A stretch of 8,658 nucleotides of DNA from Candidatus Woesearchaeota archaeon (GCA_013330825.1 DUHN01000036.1:1-8658), one strand, 5' to 3'. Numbered from the stretch's first letter, positions 1 to 6,344 are shown. The notes: generated by a model from the sequence alone, not told the origin. Numbers and translations are program-made.

Positions 1-418
1 CACCCTTAAGGTAGCCGCCGGTCCCTTCAAGATAACCATCATGCGTCATCTCTCCGCCCACTATGACCGTCTTGCTGGACTTCTGCACGGCCCTAATCCA
101 GGCTTCCCCTGTCTTCGGCCCGGCCTGCGGGAACAGGATGATTGCATCAACCTCCCTGCACGCGGCAGCGAACTTCTCCCCCGTCTCCGGGATGTCCGTC
201 GCGGCCTTCTGGTGGTCGTAGATGATGGGGAGTCTCGTCAGGGAGCGGATTTCTTTCACCACCGCCTTCATGCCGAAGGGAATCACCAGCTCGAAGCCGA
301 TCTTGTAGCCGCCGATGCCCCTCACGTCGCACGTCCCGGAGACAAGCTTCCTCAGCCTCTCCAACGAGTCCACGTCGCAGCTCGGGATGACCGATTTTTT
401 CAGCTTGATGAGAGTCAT
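1..418 (-). CDS. pyrF: Orotidine 5'-phosphate decarboxylase, C-terminus cut by window edge
   Basis: Partial gene: 139 codons from the ATG at 418 are visible, and the rest lies beyond base 1. The enzyme decarboxylates orotidine monophosphate to UMP, the last step of de novo pyrimidine synthesis, in the cytoplasm. The visible part has the TIM-barrel start VIPSCDV (residues 10-16), a GGYKIG strand (36-41) and an active-site segment YDHQKAATDIPETG (67-80). The Lys/Asp charge network of the family would be D68, K71 and D75. The usual spacing is D-x-K-x-x-D; here one extra residue lies on each side of the lysine, so this is an atypical subfamily. The ATG overlaps the pyrE stop by four bases (ATGA), which implies translational coupling. 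Position after pyrE supports the call. A relative of the OMPDC superfamily with another role is less likely in this operon. Confidence 0.87.
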   Translation of the reverse strand, partial: MTLIKLKKSVIPSCDVDSLERLRKLVSGTCDVRGIGGYKIGFELVIPFGMKAVVKEIRSLTRLPIIYDHQKAATDIPETGEKFAAACREVDAIILFPQAGPKTGEAWIRAVQKSSKTVIVGGEMTHDGYLEGTGGYLKG

Positions 419-1062
419 GGCTGCCACTGCTCCGGGTCCTCCTTCCATTCCAGCACGGCGGCCTCATCCCTTTTCCGGATGTACCCTTCCTTCGCGGCTG
501 TCCTGATGAGGCTGGAAAAATCCGTCAATGCGGAGACCCTCAGCTTTTCCCTCTTGAAGTTCTCGGCGGATGCGGGGAGCTGGTACGTGAAGATGGCCAC
601 GATGTCATCGGCAATGCCTCCCTTGGCCCGCACCTCAGTCGCGGTGTTCACCGAGCTGCCGCCGGTAGAAATCAGGTCCTCGACCACGACGTAGCGCCTG
701 CCCTTCTCCACAATGCCCTCGACGGCGTTCTCCTTCCCGTGGCCCTTTGCCTTCCCCCTGACGAACACCATCGGCAGCCCCAGGCGGTCGGCGATCCACG
801 CGCCCCACGGGATGCCCGCGAGAGCAGTGGCGGCGATGCCGTCGCAGCGGATGCCCTTCTTTTCCATCATGCCGACAAACCTGTCGACGATGCGGGCCCG
901 CTCTTTGGGATAGGACATCAGCAGGCGGTTATCGGTGTAGACCGGCGCCTTCATGCCGGACGTCCACGTGTACGGCGGATTGAGGCGCAGCGTGACTGCC
1001 TTGGCCTTCAGCAGGATGGAGGCGACTTCTGCCGAATCCTGATTTTGTTCTTGTATTGCCAT
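415..1062 (-). CDS. pyrE: Orotate phosphoribosyltransferase
   Basis: Transfers phosphoribose from PRPP to orotate to make OMP, the substrate of the next gene product. The 215-residue length is normal for the family. The PRPP-binding motif is VVVEDLISTGGSS (residues 125-137). The mobile catalytic loop is around VRGKAKGHGKEN (101-112), with the Lys-Gly-His pattern expected of PyrE. A TSGMKAPVYTDNR segment near residues 34-46 fits the orotate/phosphate side of the site. The start chosen is the ATG at 1062; a GTG codon directly before it (1065) is possible but leaves no room for the GGAGG sequence at 1067-1071, which sits well for the ATG. The purM-like stop lies about 10 bases upstream and the pyrF start overlaps the stop, so the gene is inside one transcript. 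Confidence 0.95.
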   Translation of the reverse strand: MAIQEQNQDSAEVASILLKAKAVTLRLNPPYTWTSGMKAPVYTDNRLLMSYPKERARIVDRFVGMMEKKGIRCDGIAATALAGIPWGAWIADRLGLPMVFVRGKAKGHGKENAVEGIVEKGRRYVVVEDLISTGGSSVNTATEVRAKGGIADDIVAIFTYQLPASAENFKREKLRVSALTDFSSLIRTAAKEGYIRKRDEAAVLEWKEDPEQWQP

Positions 1063-1065
1063 CAC

Positions 1066-1075
1066 TCCTCCCTCA
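1066..1075 (-). promoter_or_regulatory. Shine-Dalgarno-like GGAGG before pyrE
   Basis: On the minus strand the sequence after the purM-like stop reads GGGAGGAGTG and then ATG. It matches an archaeal ribosome binding site and favours the ATG at 1062 over the adjacent GTG. It is the clearest such site in the window; the promoter-proximal genes have none and appear leaderless. Confidence 0.6.
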
Positions 1076-2116
1076 CCATTTCACCGTCCCGGAAAACACC
1101 ACTTTCTTTGCCCCTTTGACGATTTCCCCGACAGGATACGCCGAATATCCTTGACCATTAAGATGTTGTTGCATGGTGGCTGCCCCTTTCCTGCTGGCAA
1201 CGGCAACCATCCCGACGCTAAGATTGAATGTTCGGAGCATGTCCCCATCGGACACGTTGCCTTTCTCCTTGATGAACGAGAAAATGGGGAGAATCTTGAT
1301 TTTTCCCAGCTCCACCTTCGCGTCCAGATGGCCAGGCAGCACCCTGTTGAGATTGCCCTGGATGCCCCCGCCGGTGATATGGGCCAGCCCATGCAGTTCC
1401 TTGCTGCCGAATAGCCCTTTGAGACCCTGATAGTAGCAGAGATGGGGGGCAAGCAGCGCATCGATAAAGCGCCTGCCGCTGACCTTCTCGTTCTCCAGTC
1501 CGGGGTTTGCCTTCAGCAGCGCCCGGACAAGGGAATAGCCATTGGTATGCAGGCCATTGGAGGAGATGGCCAGAACGATGTCTCCTTCCTGTATCGCGGA
1601 GCCGTCGATGATGCCCTCTTTTTCCACCACGCCGACGATGCTTGACGTCAGGATGTAGGTTCCAGCGTCCACCACGCCGGGCTGCTCCGAGGTCTCTCCG
1701 CCCGTCAGCACGCAGCCCTGCTTCCTGCAAGCGGACGCGATGCCATCCACGATGCGCGCGACCTTCTCCTTCTCCAGCTTCCCGCACACGATGCAGTCCT
1801 GCACCGAGAGAGGGGCGGCGCCCATCACCGCGATGTCATTGATAAGGTGGTTGACCATATCCTCGCAGACAGACTCTATCCGGTCGTGGGAGAATGCCAG
1901 CTTCTGCTTTGACCCCGGCTCCTCTGTTTTGAGAACAAGAATAGGATGCTTCATCCCCGGAAAATGCCCGTCGAAGAGGGAAGCGAACGCCCCGATGCGG
2001 TTGAGCACGCGCTTGTCGCCCGTCTCCAGGCTTTTCGCCATCGCTTTCTTGGTGGCATCCGCTACGTTGATATCGACGCCGGCCTTTTCGTAGGAGATGC
2101 CTTTTTGTGTTGCCAT
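1073..2116 (-). CDS. purM: PurM-like phosphoribosylformylglycinamidine cyclo-ligase (AIR synthetase family)
   Basis: By family, an ATP-dependent cyclo-ligase turning FGAM into aminoimidazole ribotide in purine synthesis. From the ATG at 2116 it has 347 residues, the normal PurM length. Visible family signatures are YEKAGVDI (9-16), GGETSEQPG (139-147), SSNGLHTNGYSLVR (185-198), HITGGGIQGNLNRVLP (246-261) and FNLSVGM (297-303). The N-terminal half diverges: the usual TDGVGTK loop reads TEEPGSK (64-70), and the HD at 77-78 is kept but followed by an atypical helix. A GTG at 2131 would add five residues; the ATG is preferred because the protein then starts just before the conserved YEKAGVDI. It lies between pyrI and pyrE, a pyrimidine setting, so the substrate may not be FGAM. 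Membership of the PurM family is secure; the exact reaction is not. Confidence 0.82.
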   Translation of the reverse strand: MATQKGISYEKAGVDINVADATKKAMAKSLETGDKRVLNRIGAFASLFDGHFPGMKHPILVLKTEEPGSKQKLAFSHDRIESVCEDMVNHLINDIAVMGAAPLSVQDCIVCGKLEKEKVARIVDGIASACRKQGCVLTGGETSEQPGVVDAGTYILTSSIVGVVEKEGIIDGSAIQEGDIVLAISSNGLHTNGYSLVRALLKANPGLENEKVSGRRFIDALLAPHLCYYQGLKGLFGSKELHGLAHITGGGIQGNLNRVLPGHLDAKVELGKIKILPIFSFIKEKGNVSDGDMLRTFNLSVGMVAVASRKGAATMQQHLNGQGYSAYPVGEIVKGAKKVVFSGTVKW

Positions 2117-2465
2117 TTGTACGTTGTCCACAGTTAAGCTTTTGATGCTCTACTGAACGGGCAGCATCGGCTCGCTCCGGGCAGCGCCAGGCGCGACTCC
2201 AACCTTTTTCTCGGCTCCACTGCGTTCCGTCTCCAAAAACCTTGACGAAAAACAGGCCCGCTACACGCGGGCGTTTCTGCGGAGCATTTCCAGCAGAAAC
2301 GCATTGCGTTTCTGGGGTCCCGGAGAACTCCGTTCTCCGAGGACTTTTGGTCAAGCCACGGGAGGCAAAGCCTCCGGGGTTGGGCGCAGCTGCCCTTCGC
2401 ATCTCCTATCGATTTGCCCCTACTCTTGATGATACCGCTCGTGCAGTGGCGCTGCCCCTTTGAAT
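2117..2465 (-). repeat. Inverted-repeat-rich gap between pyrI and purM-like gene
   Basis: About 350 bases with no convincing gene, but dense in inverted repeats. An 11-base perfect pair, 2179-2189 (GGGCAGCGCCA) with 2447-2457, brackets most of it. Inside are possible helices 2199-2204 with 2378-2383 and 2241-2246 with 2350-2355. There are also short perfect hairpins at 2256-2272, 2294-2314, 2321-2339 (8-bp stem) and 2361-2375 (6-bp stem, AAA loop), and a weaker pair 2144-2149 with 2163-2168 near the purM start. It could be a folded leader or attenuator acting in the operon mRNA, an independent structured RNA, or a copy of a dispersed palindromic element. I do not recognise a known RNA family. 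No good TATA box precedes the purM-like start, so read-through from pyrI is likely. Confidence 0.6.
2247..2272 (-). terminator. Terminator-like hairpin with T run in the pyrI-purM gap
   Basis: Read on the minus strand, GCCCGC (2272-2267), loop GTGTA, and GCGGGC (2261-2256) form a 6-bp GC-only stem. It is followed by CTG and five T residues (2252-2248). This has the form of an intrinsic terminator. Archaeal termination mainly needs the T run, so the hairpin may or may not matter. If active it would separate pyrBI from the downstream genes. Confidence 0.35.
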
Positions 2466-3068
2466 TCACACAATCTCGATCTCTGACTGGACCATCGGGC
2501 GCTCGCAGTAGACGCACACCACCTTGAGCGGGTCCTTCTCGACGACGGTGAACTTGGTGGTGATGGGCTCGTGGTTGCTCACGCACGCGGGGTTGGAGCA
2601 CCTGATGACGTTCTCTATCGAATCAGGGACCTTCACCCTGCCTTTCTCCTTGACCTGGAAATTTCTGATGATGCTCACGGTGGCGTCCGGCGTGAAGACG
2701 GAGATCTTGTTGACCTCCTCATCCGTGAGGAAGCGCTTCTCGATCTTGATGATGGCCTTCTTGCCCATCTTCTTGGACGGCAGGTTGGTGGCGATGGACA
2801 CGAGGTTGGGATGGCTGCTCAGCCGGAGAATCTCCGCCACCTTGAAGACCGTCTCCGGCATGATGTGGTCGATCACCGTGCCTTCCTCAATCTTGGAGAT
2901 GCGCTGCTCCTTGTCCATGGGGCTGTAGGATGGCCTGGGGGCAGGAACCTCCTTCGCCTGCGCTTTCTGGGCACTCTTTCTGGGCACTTTCTTCGGAGCT
3001 GCCCTCTTCGCCGGTGCCTTCCTGAAGGGCTTCTTCTTTCCCGGTTTTGGCCTTGATTTTTTTGCCAT
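2466..3068 (-). CDS. pyrI: Aspartate carbamoyltransferase regulatory chain with basic N-terminal tail
   Basis: Regulatory subunit of aspartate transcarbamoylase. It binds nucleotide effectors in its N-terminal allosteric domain and contacts PyrB through a C-terminal zinc domain. The allosteric domain begins near residue 52, with GTVIDHI at 63-69 as in known PyrI. The four zinc cysteines are C157, C162, C185 and C188 (C-x4-C and C-x2-C). The protein has 200 residues against about 150 usual. The extra ~50 residues form a low-complexity tail with 13 Lys, 5 Arg, 10 Pro and 9 Ala and only one acidic residue. M51 would be a conventional start, but no ribosome site precedes it and the frame is open from the ATG at 3068, 31 bases after the pyrB stop. 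The family call is firm; the role of the tail is unknown. Confidence 0.94.
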   Translation of the reverse strand: MAKKSRPKPGKKKPFRKAPAKRAAPKKVPRKSAQKAQAKEVPAPRPSYSPMDKEQRISKIEEGTVIDHIMPETVFKVAEILRLSSHPNLVSIATNLPSKKMGKKAIIKIEKRFLTDEEVNKISVFTPDATVSIIRNFQVKEKGRVKVPDSIENVIRCSNPACVSNHEPITTKFTVVEKDPLKVVCVYCERPMVQSEIEIV

Positions 3069-3099
3069 TGAGTTATTGCGTATTGTGGTTTCTCTTTCC

Positions 3100-4017
3100 C
3101 TACTTCATTTTATCCAGTAATAATGCCAGCAGTGCCTGCCGCACGGGAACCCCGTTCGCCGCCTGCTCGAAGTAGAGCGCGTGCTCCGTGGAGTCAAGGG
3201 AAGGGTCAATCTCATCCACGCGCGGCAGGGCGTGCATGATCCTCATGTCTTTTTTGATGTGTGGCAGGATCTTCCTGTCCACCCGGTACACCCCCTTGTA
3301 GCGCTCATATTCAAGGGGATCGGGGAAACGCTCCTTCTGGATCCTGGTCACATAGAGGATGTCCAGCCCCGAAAGGGGATCCATCATCTGCTGGGTGATG
3401 CGGTATTTAAGGCGCTTCCTGTTGAGCAGGTCGAGATAGGAGCGGGGAAGCTGCAGGGCGTCAGGGGCGATGAAGGTGAACTCGCAATTGAAGTGGGAAA
3501 GGGCGATGATGAGGGAATGAGGGACGCGACCATACTTGAGGTCCCCCAGGATGCCCACCTTCAGCCCTTCCAGCGTGCCTTTTGCCTTTTGGATGGTGTA
3601 GAGGTCAAGCAGCGTCTGGGTAGGGTGCTGGTTCGCGCCATCCCCGGCGTTCACGACCGGCTTGGACGACGCCTCTGCTGCCAGCCGCGCAGAGCCTTCC
3701 AGGGGATGCCTGATGATGATGACATCCGCGTAGCGCTCGGTCATCTTGACCGTGTCCCAGAGCGTCTCCCCCTTCTTGATGGAAGAGGAGTCGGCAGTCG
3801 AGAACCCGATGACCTCTCCGCCAAGCCGTTCCATGGCCGTGGCGAAGCTCAGCCTGGTGCGGGTGGAGGGCTCGAAGAACAGGGATGCCATGACTTTCCC
3901 TTTAAGAAGGGTGGGGGAAGCCTTCTTCTCCATGCGCCTGGCAATCTGGAGAAGATAAAGGAGTTCCTCTTTGGAGAAATCGTTGATAGAGATGATATCC
4001 TTGTGGGAAAACTTCAT
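3100..4017 (-). CDS. pyrB: Aspartate carbamoyltransferase catalytic chain
   Basis: Catalyses carbamoyl phosphate plus L-aspartate to N-carbamoyl-aspartate, the committed step of pyrimidine synthesis. The length of 305 residues is normal. The carbamoyl-phosphate site STRTR is at 51-55 and the mobile loop SSIKKGET, with its catalytic lysine, at 78-85. HPTQ is at 131-134, GDLKYGR at 158-164 and HALPR at 262-266. All expected active-site residues are present, so the enzyme should be active. It is the first gene of the minus-strand operon: a TATA-like box sits about 31 bases before the ATG, and pyrI follows after 31 bases. The PyrB-PyrI pair implies an allosterically controlled holoenzyme. The start ATG at 4017 places MKFSHKDIISI directly before the first conserved helix, as in other family members. 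Confidence 0.97.
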   Translation of the reverse strand: MKFSHKDIISINDFSKEELLYLLQIARRMEKKASPTLLKGKVMASLFFEPSTRTRLSFATAMERLGGEVIGFSTADSSSIKKGETLWDTVKMTERYADVIIIRHPLEGSARLAAEASSKPVVNAGDGANQHPTQTLLDLYTIQKAKGTLEGLKVGILGDLKYGRVPHSLIIALSHFNCEFTFIAPDALQLPRSYLDLLNRKRLKYRITQQMMDPLSGLDILYVTRIQKERFPDPLEYERYKGVYRVDRKILPHIKKDMRIMHALPRVDEIDPSLDSTEHALYFEQAANGVPVRQALLALLLDKMK

Positions 4018-4044
4018 ATTAAAAAAACAATGAACAAGACCGCT

Positions 4045-4052
4045 TTTATAAA
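4045..4052 (-). promoter_or_regulatory. TATA box of the pyrB operon
   Basis: The self-complementary TTTATAAA is centred about 31 bases upstream of the pyrB ATG. With the usual archaeal spacing of about 25 bases from box to transcription start, the leader would be only about 5 nt, and no Shine-Dalgarno sequence is seen. Confidence 0.6.
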
Positions 4053-4116
4053 TGTTGTGGTGGCGTTCCCGGCGCCATTTCAGGCCCTTTTAAGGCCATT
4101 TTTCACTACCGAAAGC

Positions 4117-4125
4117 CATAAATAA
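4117..4125 (+). promoter_or_regulatory. TATA box of the dienelactone-hydrolase-like gene
   Basis: CATAAATAA is centred about 26 bases before the ATG at 4147, as expected for a leaderless archaeal transcript. It faces away from the pyrB promoter. A bulged inverted repeat (GGCCCTTTTAAGGCC, 4083-4097) lies just upstream. Confidence 0.6.
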
Positions 4126-4146
4126 CGTCTGGATTTTTGCCTTTTC

Positions 4147-5049
4147 ATGAGGCGAAAAACCCTTTTCATCATCCTTCTGGGCATCCTTGCCGTCCTTGTT
4201 GCGGCCTGCCAGCAGGCCCCCCAGGAATCGGACAACTCCGCACCCCAACAGGCAGAAATTAGGGGTGCGGGAGCAGGCCACATGGGCTGCGCTGTCCAGG
4301 AACAGGGCCAGACAGGCTGCGGGCTTGCGGAAGGGGAGAACAATGTCGGCCTCTTCGGCAGGGACTATGAAGGCATCGTCTCCACCCAGGATGTCTCAAC
4401 TCCGGAACTGTCCGGATTCCTCGCCAGGCCGGCAGCCGAAGGGAAATATCCGGGAGTTGTGATGGTCCACGAATGGTGGGGCCTGAATGGCAACATCAAG
4501 GAGATGGCCCAGCTCCTCGCTTCGCAGGGATACCTCGTGTTCGCCATTGATTTGTATGGGGAAGTCGCCACCACCTCTGAGCGGGCAGGACAGCTGACAG
4601 GGGACGTGCGAAACAACCAGGAGGCGGCAACGGAAAAATTGCGGGCCGCGGCATCTTACCTCCGCGGGCTTCCGGAATTCTCCGGAAAGCTCGGCTCCAT
4701 CGGCTGGTGCTTCGGCGGCGGACAGTCGCTCCAATTGGCGCTGTCCGGCGAGCCGCTGGACGCGACGGTCATCTACTACGGCCAGCTCACCGACAACCAA
4801 TCCAGGCTTTCAGCCATTGCGTGGCCGGTGCTCGGCATCTTCGGGGCAGAGGACACCTCCATCCCGCCGTCATCGGTGAACGCCTTCAAGGCGGCGCTTG
4901 ACAATCTCGGGGTCCAGAACGACATCACCATCTATCCGGGCGTGGGCCACGCCTTCGCCAATCCTTCCGGCGCGCGCTATGCCGCCAATGAGACCCGGGA
5001 TGCGTGGGGGAAGACCATTGCCTTTTTTAAGAAAACGCTGAAAGGTTGA
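4147..5049 (+). CDS. Secreted dienelactone hydrolase-family lipoprotein
   Basis: An alpha/beta hydrolase of the dienelactone hydrolase (DLH) family, 300 residues. The N-terminus is a lipoprotein signal: MRRK, a hydrophobic stretch (about 6-19) and a lipobox ending VAAC with C21. The mature protein is therefore probably lipid-anchored outside the membrane. A Gln/Gly/Ala-rich linker with two cysteines (C48, C58) leads to the hydrolase domain from about residue 72. The DLH triad is visible: C188 in GWCFGGG, D236 in GAEDTSIP and H268 in GVGHAF. The motif HEWWGLN (108-114) supplies the conserved glutamate. The cysteine nucleophile points to DLH rather than a serine esterase. The natural substrate cannot be read from sequence. 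The ATG is leaderless, and the gene ends exactly where the convergent M16 gene ends. Confidence 0.9.
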   Translation: MRRKTLFIILLGILAVLVAACQQAPQESDNSAPQQAEIRGAGAGHMGCAVQEQGQTGCGLAEGENNVGLFGRDYEGIVSTQDVSTPELSGFLARPAAEGKYPGVVMVHEWWGLNGNIKEMAQLLASQGYLVFAIDLYGEVATTSERAGQLTGDVRNNQEAATEKLRAAASYLRGLPEFSGKLGSIGWCFGGGQSLQLALSGEPLDATVIYYGQLTDNQSRLSAIAWPVLGIFGAEDTSIPPSSVNAFKAALDNLGVQNDITIYPGVGHAFANPSGARYAANETRDAWGKTIAFFKKTLKG

Positions 5050-6312
5050 TTATGGGGGCGCCATCAGTCGCATGACATAATTCCCATCCCTGTTAGGGAG
5101 GTATCTCTGAGCGACGCGCTGGACATCCCCCGGAGTGACCTCTCCAAATTCTCTGACGATTCTTTTGGGCGAAGGGTACCTATCAAAATCCCATAGCATC
5201 TCTATCGCTTGGGAGCGTCCTACATTGGTTTCAAAATGTTTCACAAGCTGATATTCTGCTTTACCGATAACTCCGGTTATTTCCTCTTCCCTTATAGGCT
5301 GCTTTTTGATTTTCCCTACCTCTGAAAAGATGGTGTCTATAACCTCTTCGGAGCGTGAGCCGCTAATGTTGCCATAAACGAAAAATTGGCCCGTCTTTAT
5401 TGGTCCAAAATAAGGGCTGAAATGGCTTGATATGCCATACACGAGGCCTTTTTCAGAGCTGAGCACTTTCATCAATCTTGAAGAATTGTTTTTCCCTAAA
5501 ATGAAGTCGAGTACATGCAGGGGGCATCTGTCTTCATCAGGATAATCACAGACCACGCTCAATTCCAACTGTACGCTGCAATCCTGCTCTTTGTTGGTGG
5601 GAGGGGTATAATCGAGTATGGTCCTTTTATTTAGGGGGAATATGGGGGGAATCGGTGCGCATTCTGCCTGGCCGCTCCGCAAATTGCCAAAATTTTTCTC
5701 GATAAGAGCTTCGATGCTGTCCGGCAGTTGGCCGACAAGGATAAGATCAGCATTGTTCGGGAAGAATCCCCTTCCATGAAAATCTCTTAACGTAGATTGC
5801 GATGCGGCTGCCACCACTTCTCTTTTTCCAAGGGGGCTATAAGCCAACCTTGAATGTTGCAGCAAAGCTTGTCGGGATTCCCTGTCCCCCCTGTAATGGG
5901 GACTGCTTTCCGCATCGGAAATCTCCCTAAGGACTCTGCCCTGTTCCTGCTTTAGGCATTCCGGATCAAGGCGGGGCTTGAATGCGATTTCAGGGACAAC
6001 ATCAAGATATTTCGCTGCATCCTTAGCAAGCATGTCAACCTGAAAATTGATGTCAAATAACGTCGTGGTTGCGTTCGAAAACCCAAAACTGCCAATAATT
6101 TTTTCCGCTTCTGGAGGGGCGTATCGCTCCGTCCCGCCGGAGCAGAGGACATGCTCAAGCAAATGCGCGATGCCTTCCTCTCCCGGACGCTCGTTCAAGG
6201 GGCCGTGCCGCACCCTAAGGCGCCCCGAGACGGTTTCTGTCTGCGTCCGTTGGAGCCCTACACGAAGGCCGTTGCCTAAAGTGAATTCCCGGATATCAGT
6301 TGGGCGATCCAT
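5050..6312 (-). CDS. M16 family zinc metallopeptidase
   Basis: A pitrilysin/processing-peptidase type protein of 420 residues, typical of the short form with one M16 N-terminal and one M16 C-terminal domain. The inverted zinc motif HLLEH is at residues 50-54, and the third ligand is E130 in RVLREI, 75 residues after H54, matching the family's HxxEH-(about 75)-E spacing. The C-terminal half has the SSRL...EKGLVYGISS segment typical of the family. No signal peptide is visible, so it probably acts in the cytoplasm on peptides. The ATG at 6312 is preferred over a GTG at 6321, because the TATA box centred near 6340 would start transcription close to the ATG and after the GTG. GC content is 40-50% in three sampled lines, lower than its neighbours, suggesting transfer or different selection. 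Confidence 0.92.
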   Translation of the reverse strand: MDRPTDIREFTLGNGLRVGLQRTQTETVSGRLRVRHGPLNERPGEEGIAHLLEHVLCSGGTERYAPPEAEKIIGSFGFSNATTTLFDINFQVDMLAKDAAKYLDVVPEIAFKPRLDPECLKQEQGRVLREISDAESSPHYRGDRESRQALLQHSRLAYSPLGKREVVAAASQSTLRDFHGRGFFPNNADLILVGQLPDSIEALIEKNFGNLRSGQAECAPIPPIFPLNKRTILDYTPPTNKEQDCSVQLELSVVCDYPDEDRCPLHVLDFILGKNNSSRLMKVLSSEKGLVYGISSHFSPYFGPIKTGQFFVYGNISGSRSEEVIDTIFSEVGKIKKQPIREEEITGVIGKAEYQLVKHFETNVGRSQAIEMLWDFDRYPSPKRIVREFGEVTPGDVQRVAQRYLPNRDGNYVMRLMAPP

Positions 6313-6336
6313 ACGTTCCACAGAGTATTTTACCTC

Positions 6337-6344
6337 TATTTAAA
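6337..6344 (-). promoter_or_regulatory. TATA box of the M16 peptidase gene
   Basis: On the minus strand the box reads TTTAAATA. Its centre is about 28 bases before the ATG at 6312 but only about 20 before the GTG at 6321, so it decides the start in favour of the ATG. Confidence 0.6.

Noticed and set aside
1836..2402. An open frame of 188 codons crossing the pyrI-purM gap into the purM-like gene on the minus strand
   Set aside because: Its sequence comes from hairpin arms and an out-of-frame reading of purM; no start signal and no domain. The gap is better explained by inverted repeats.
2370..2440. Resemblance to a SAM-I riboswitch (ATCAAGAG on the minus strand)
   Set aside because: The conserved GGCAACC and later core blocks are absent and the neighbouring genes do not fit.
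2132..2465. RNase P RNA or SRP RNA in the pyrI-purM gap
   Set aside because: The length is compatible, but neither the conserved RNase P blocks nor the SRP helix-8 core could be found on either strand.
3181..4125. A 314-codon open frame antisense to pyrB on the plus strand
   Set aside because: It mirrors pyrB codons, has no family signature, and would run through the pyrB promoter.
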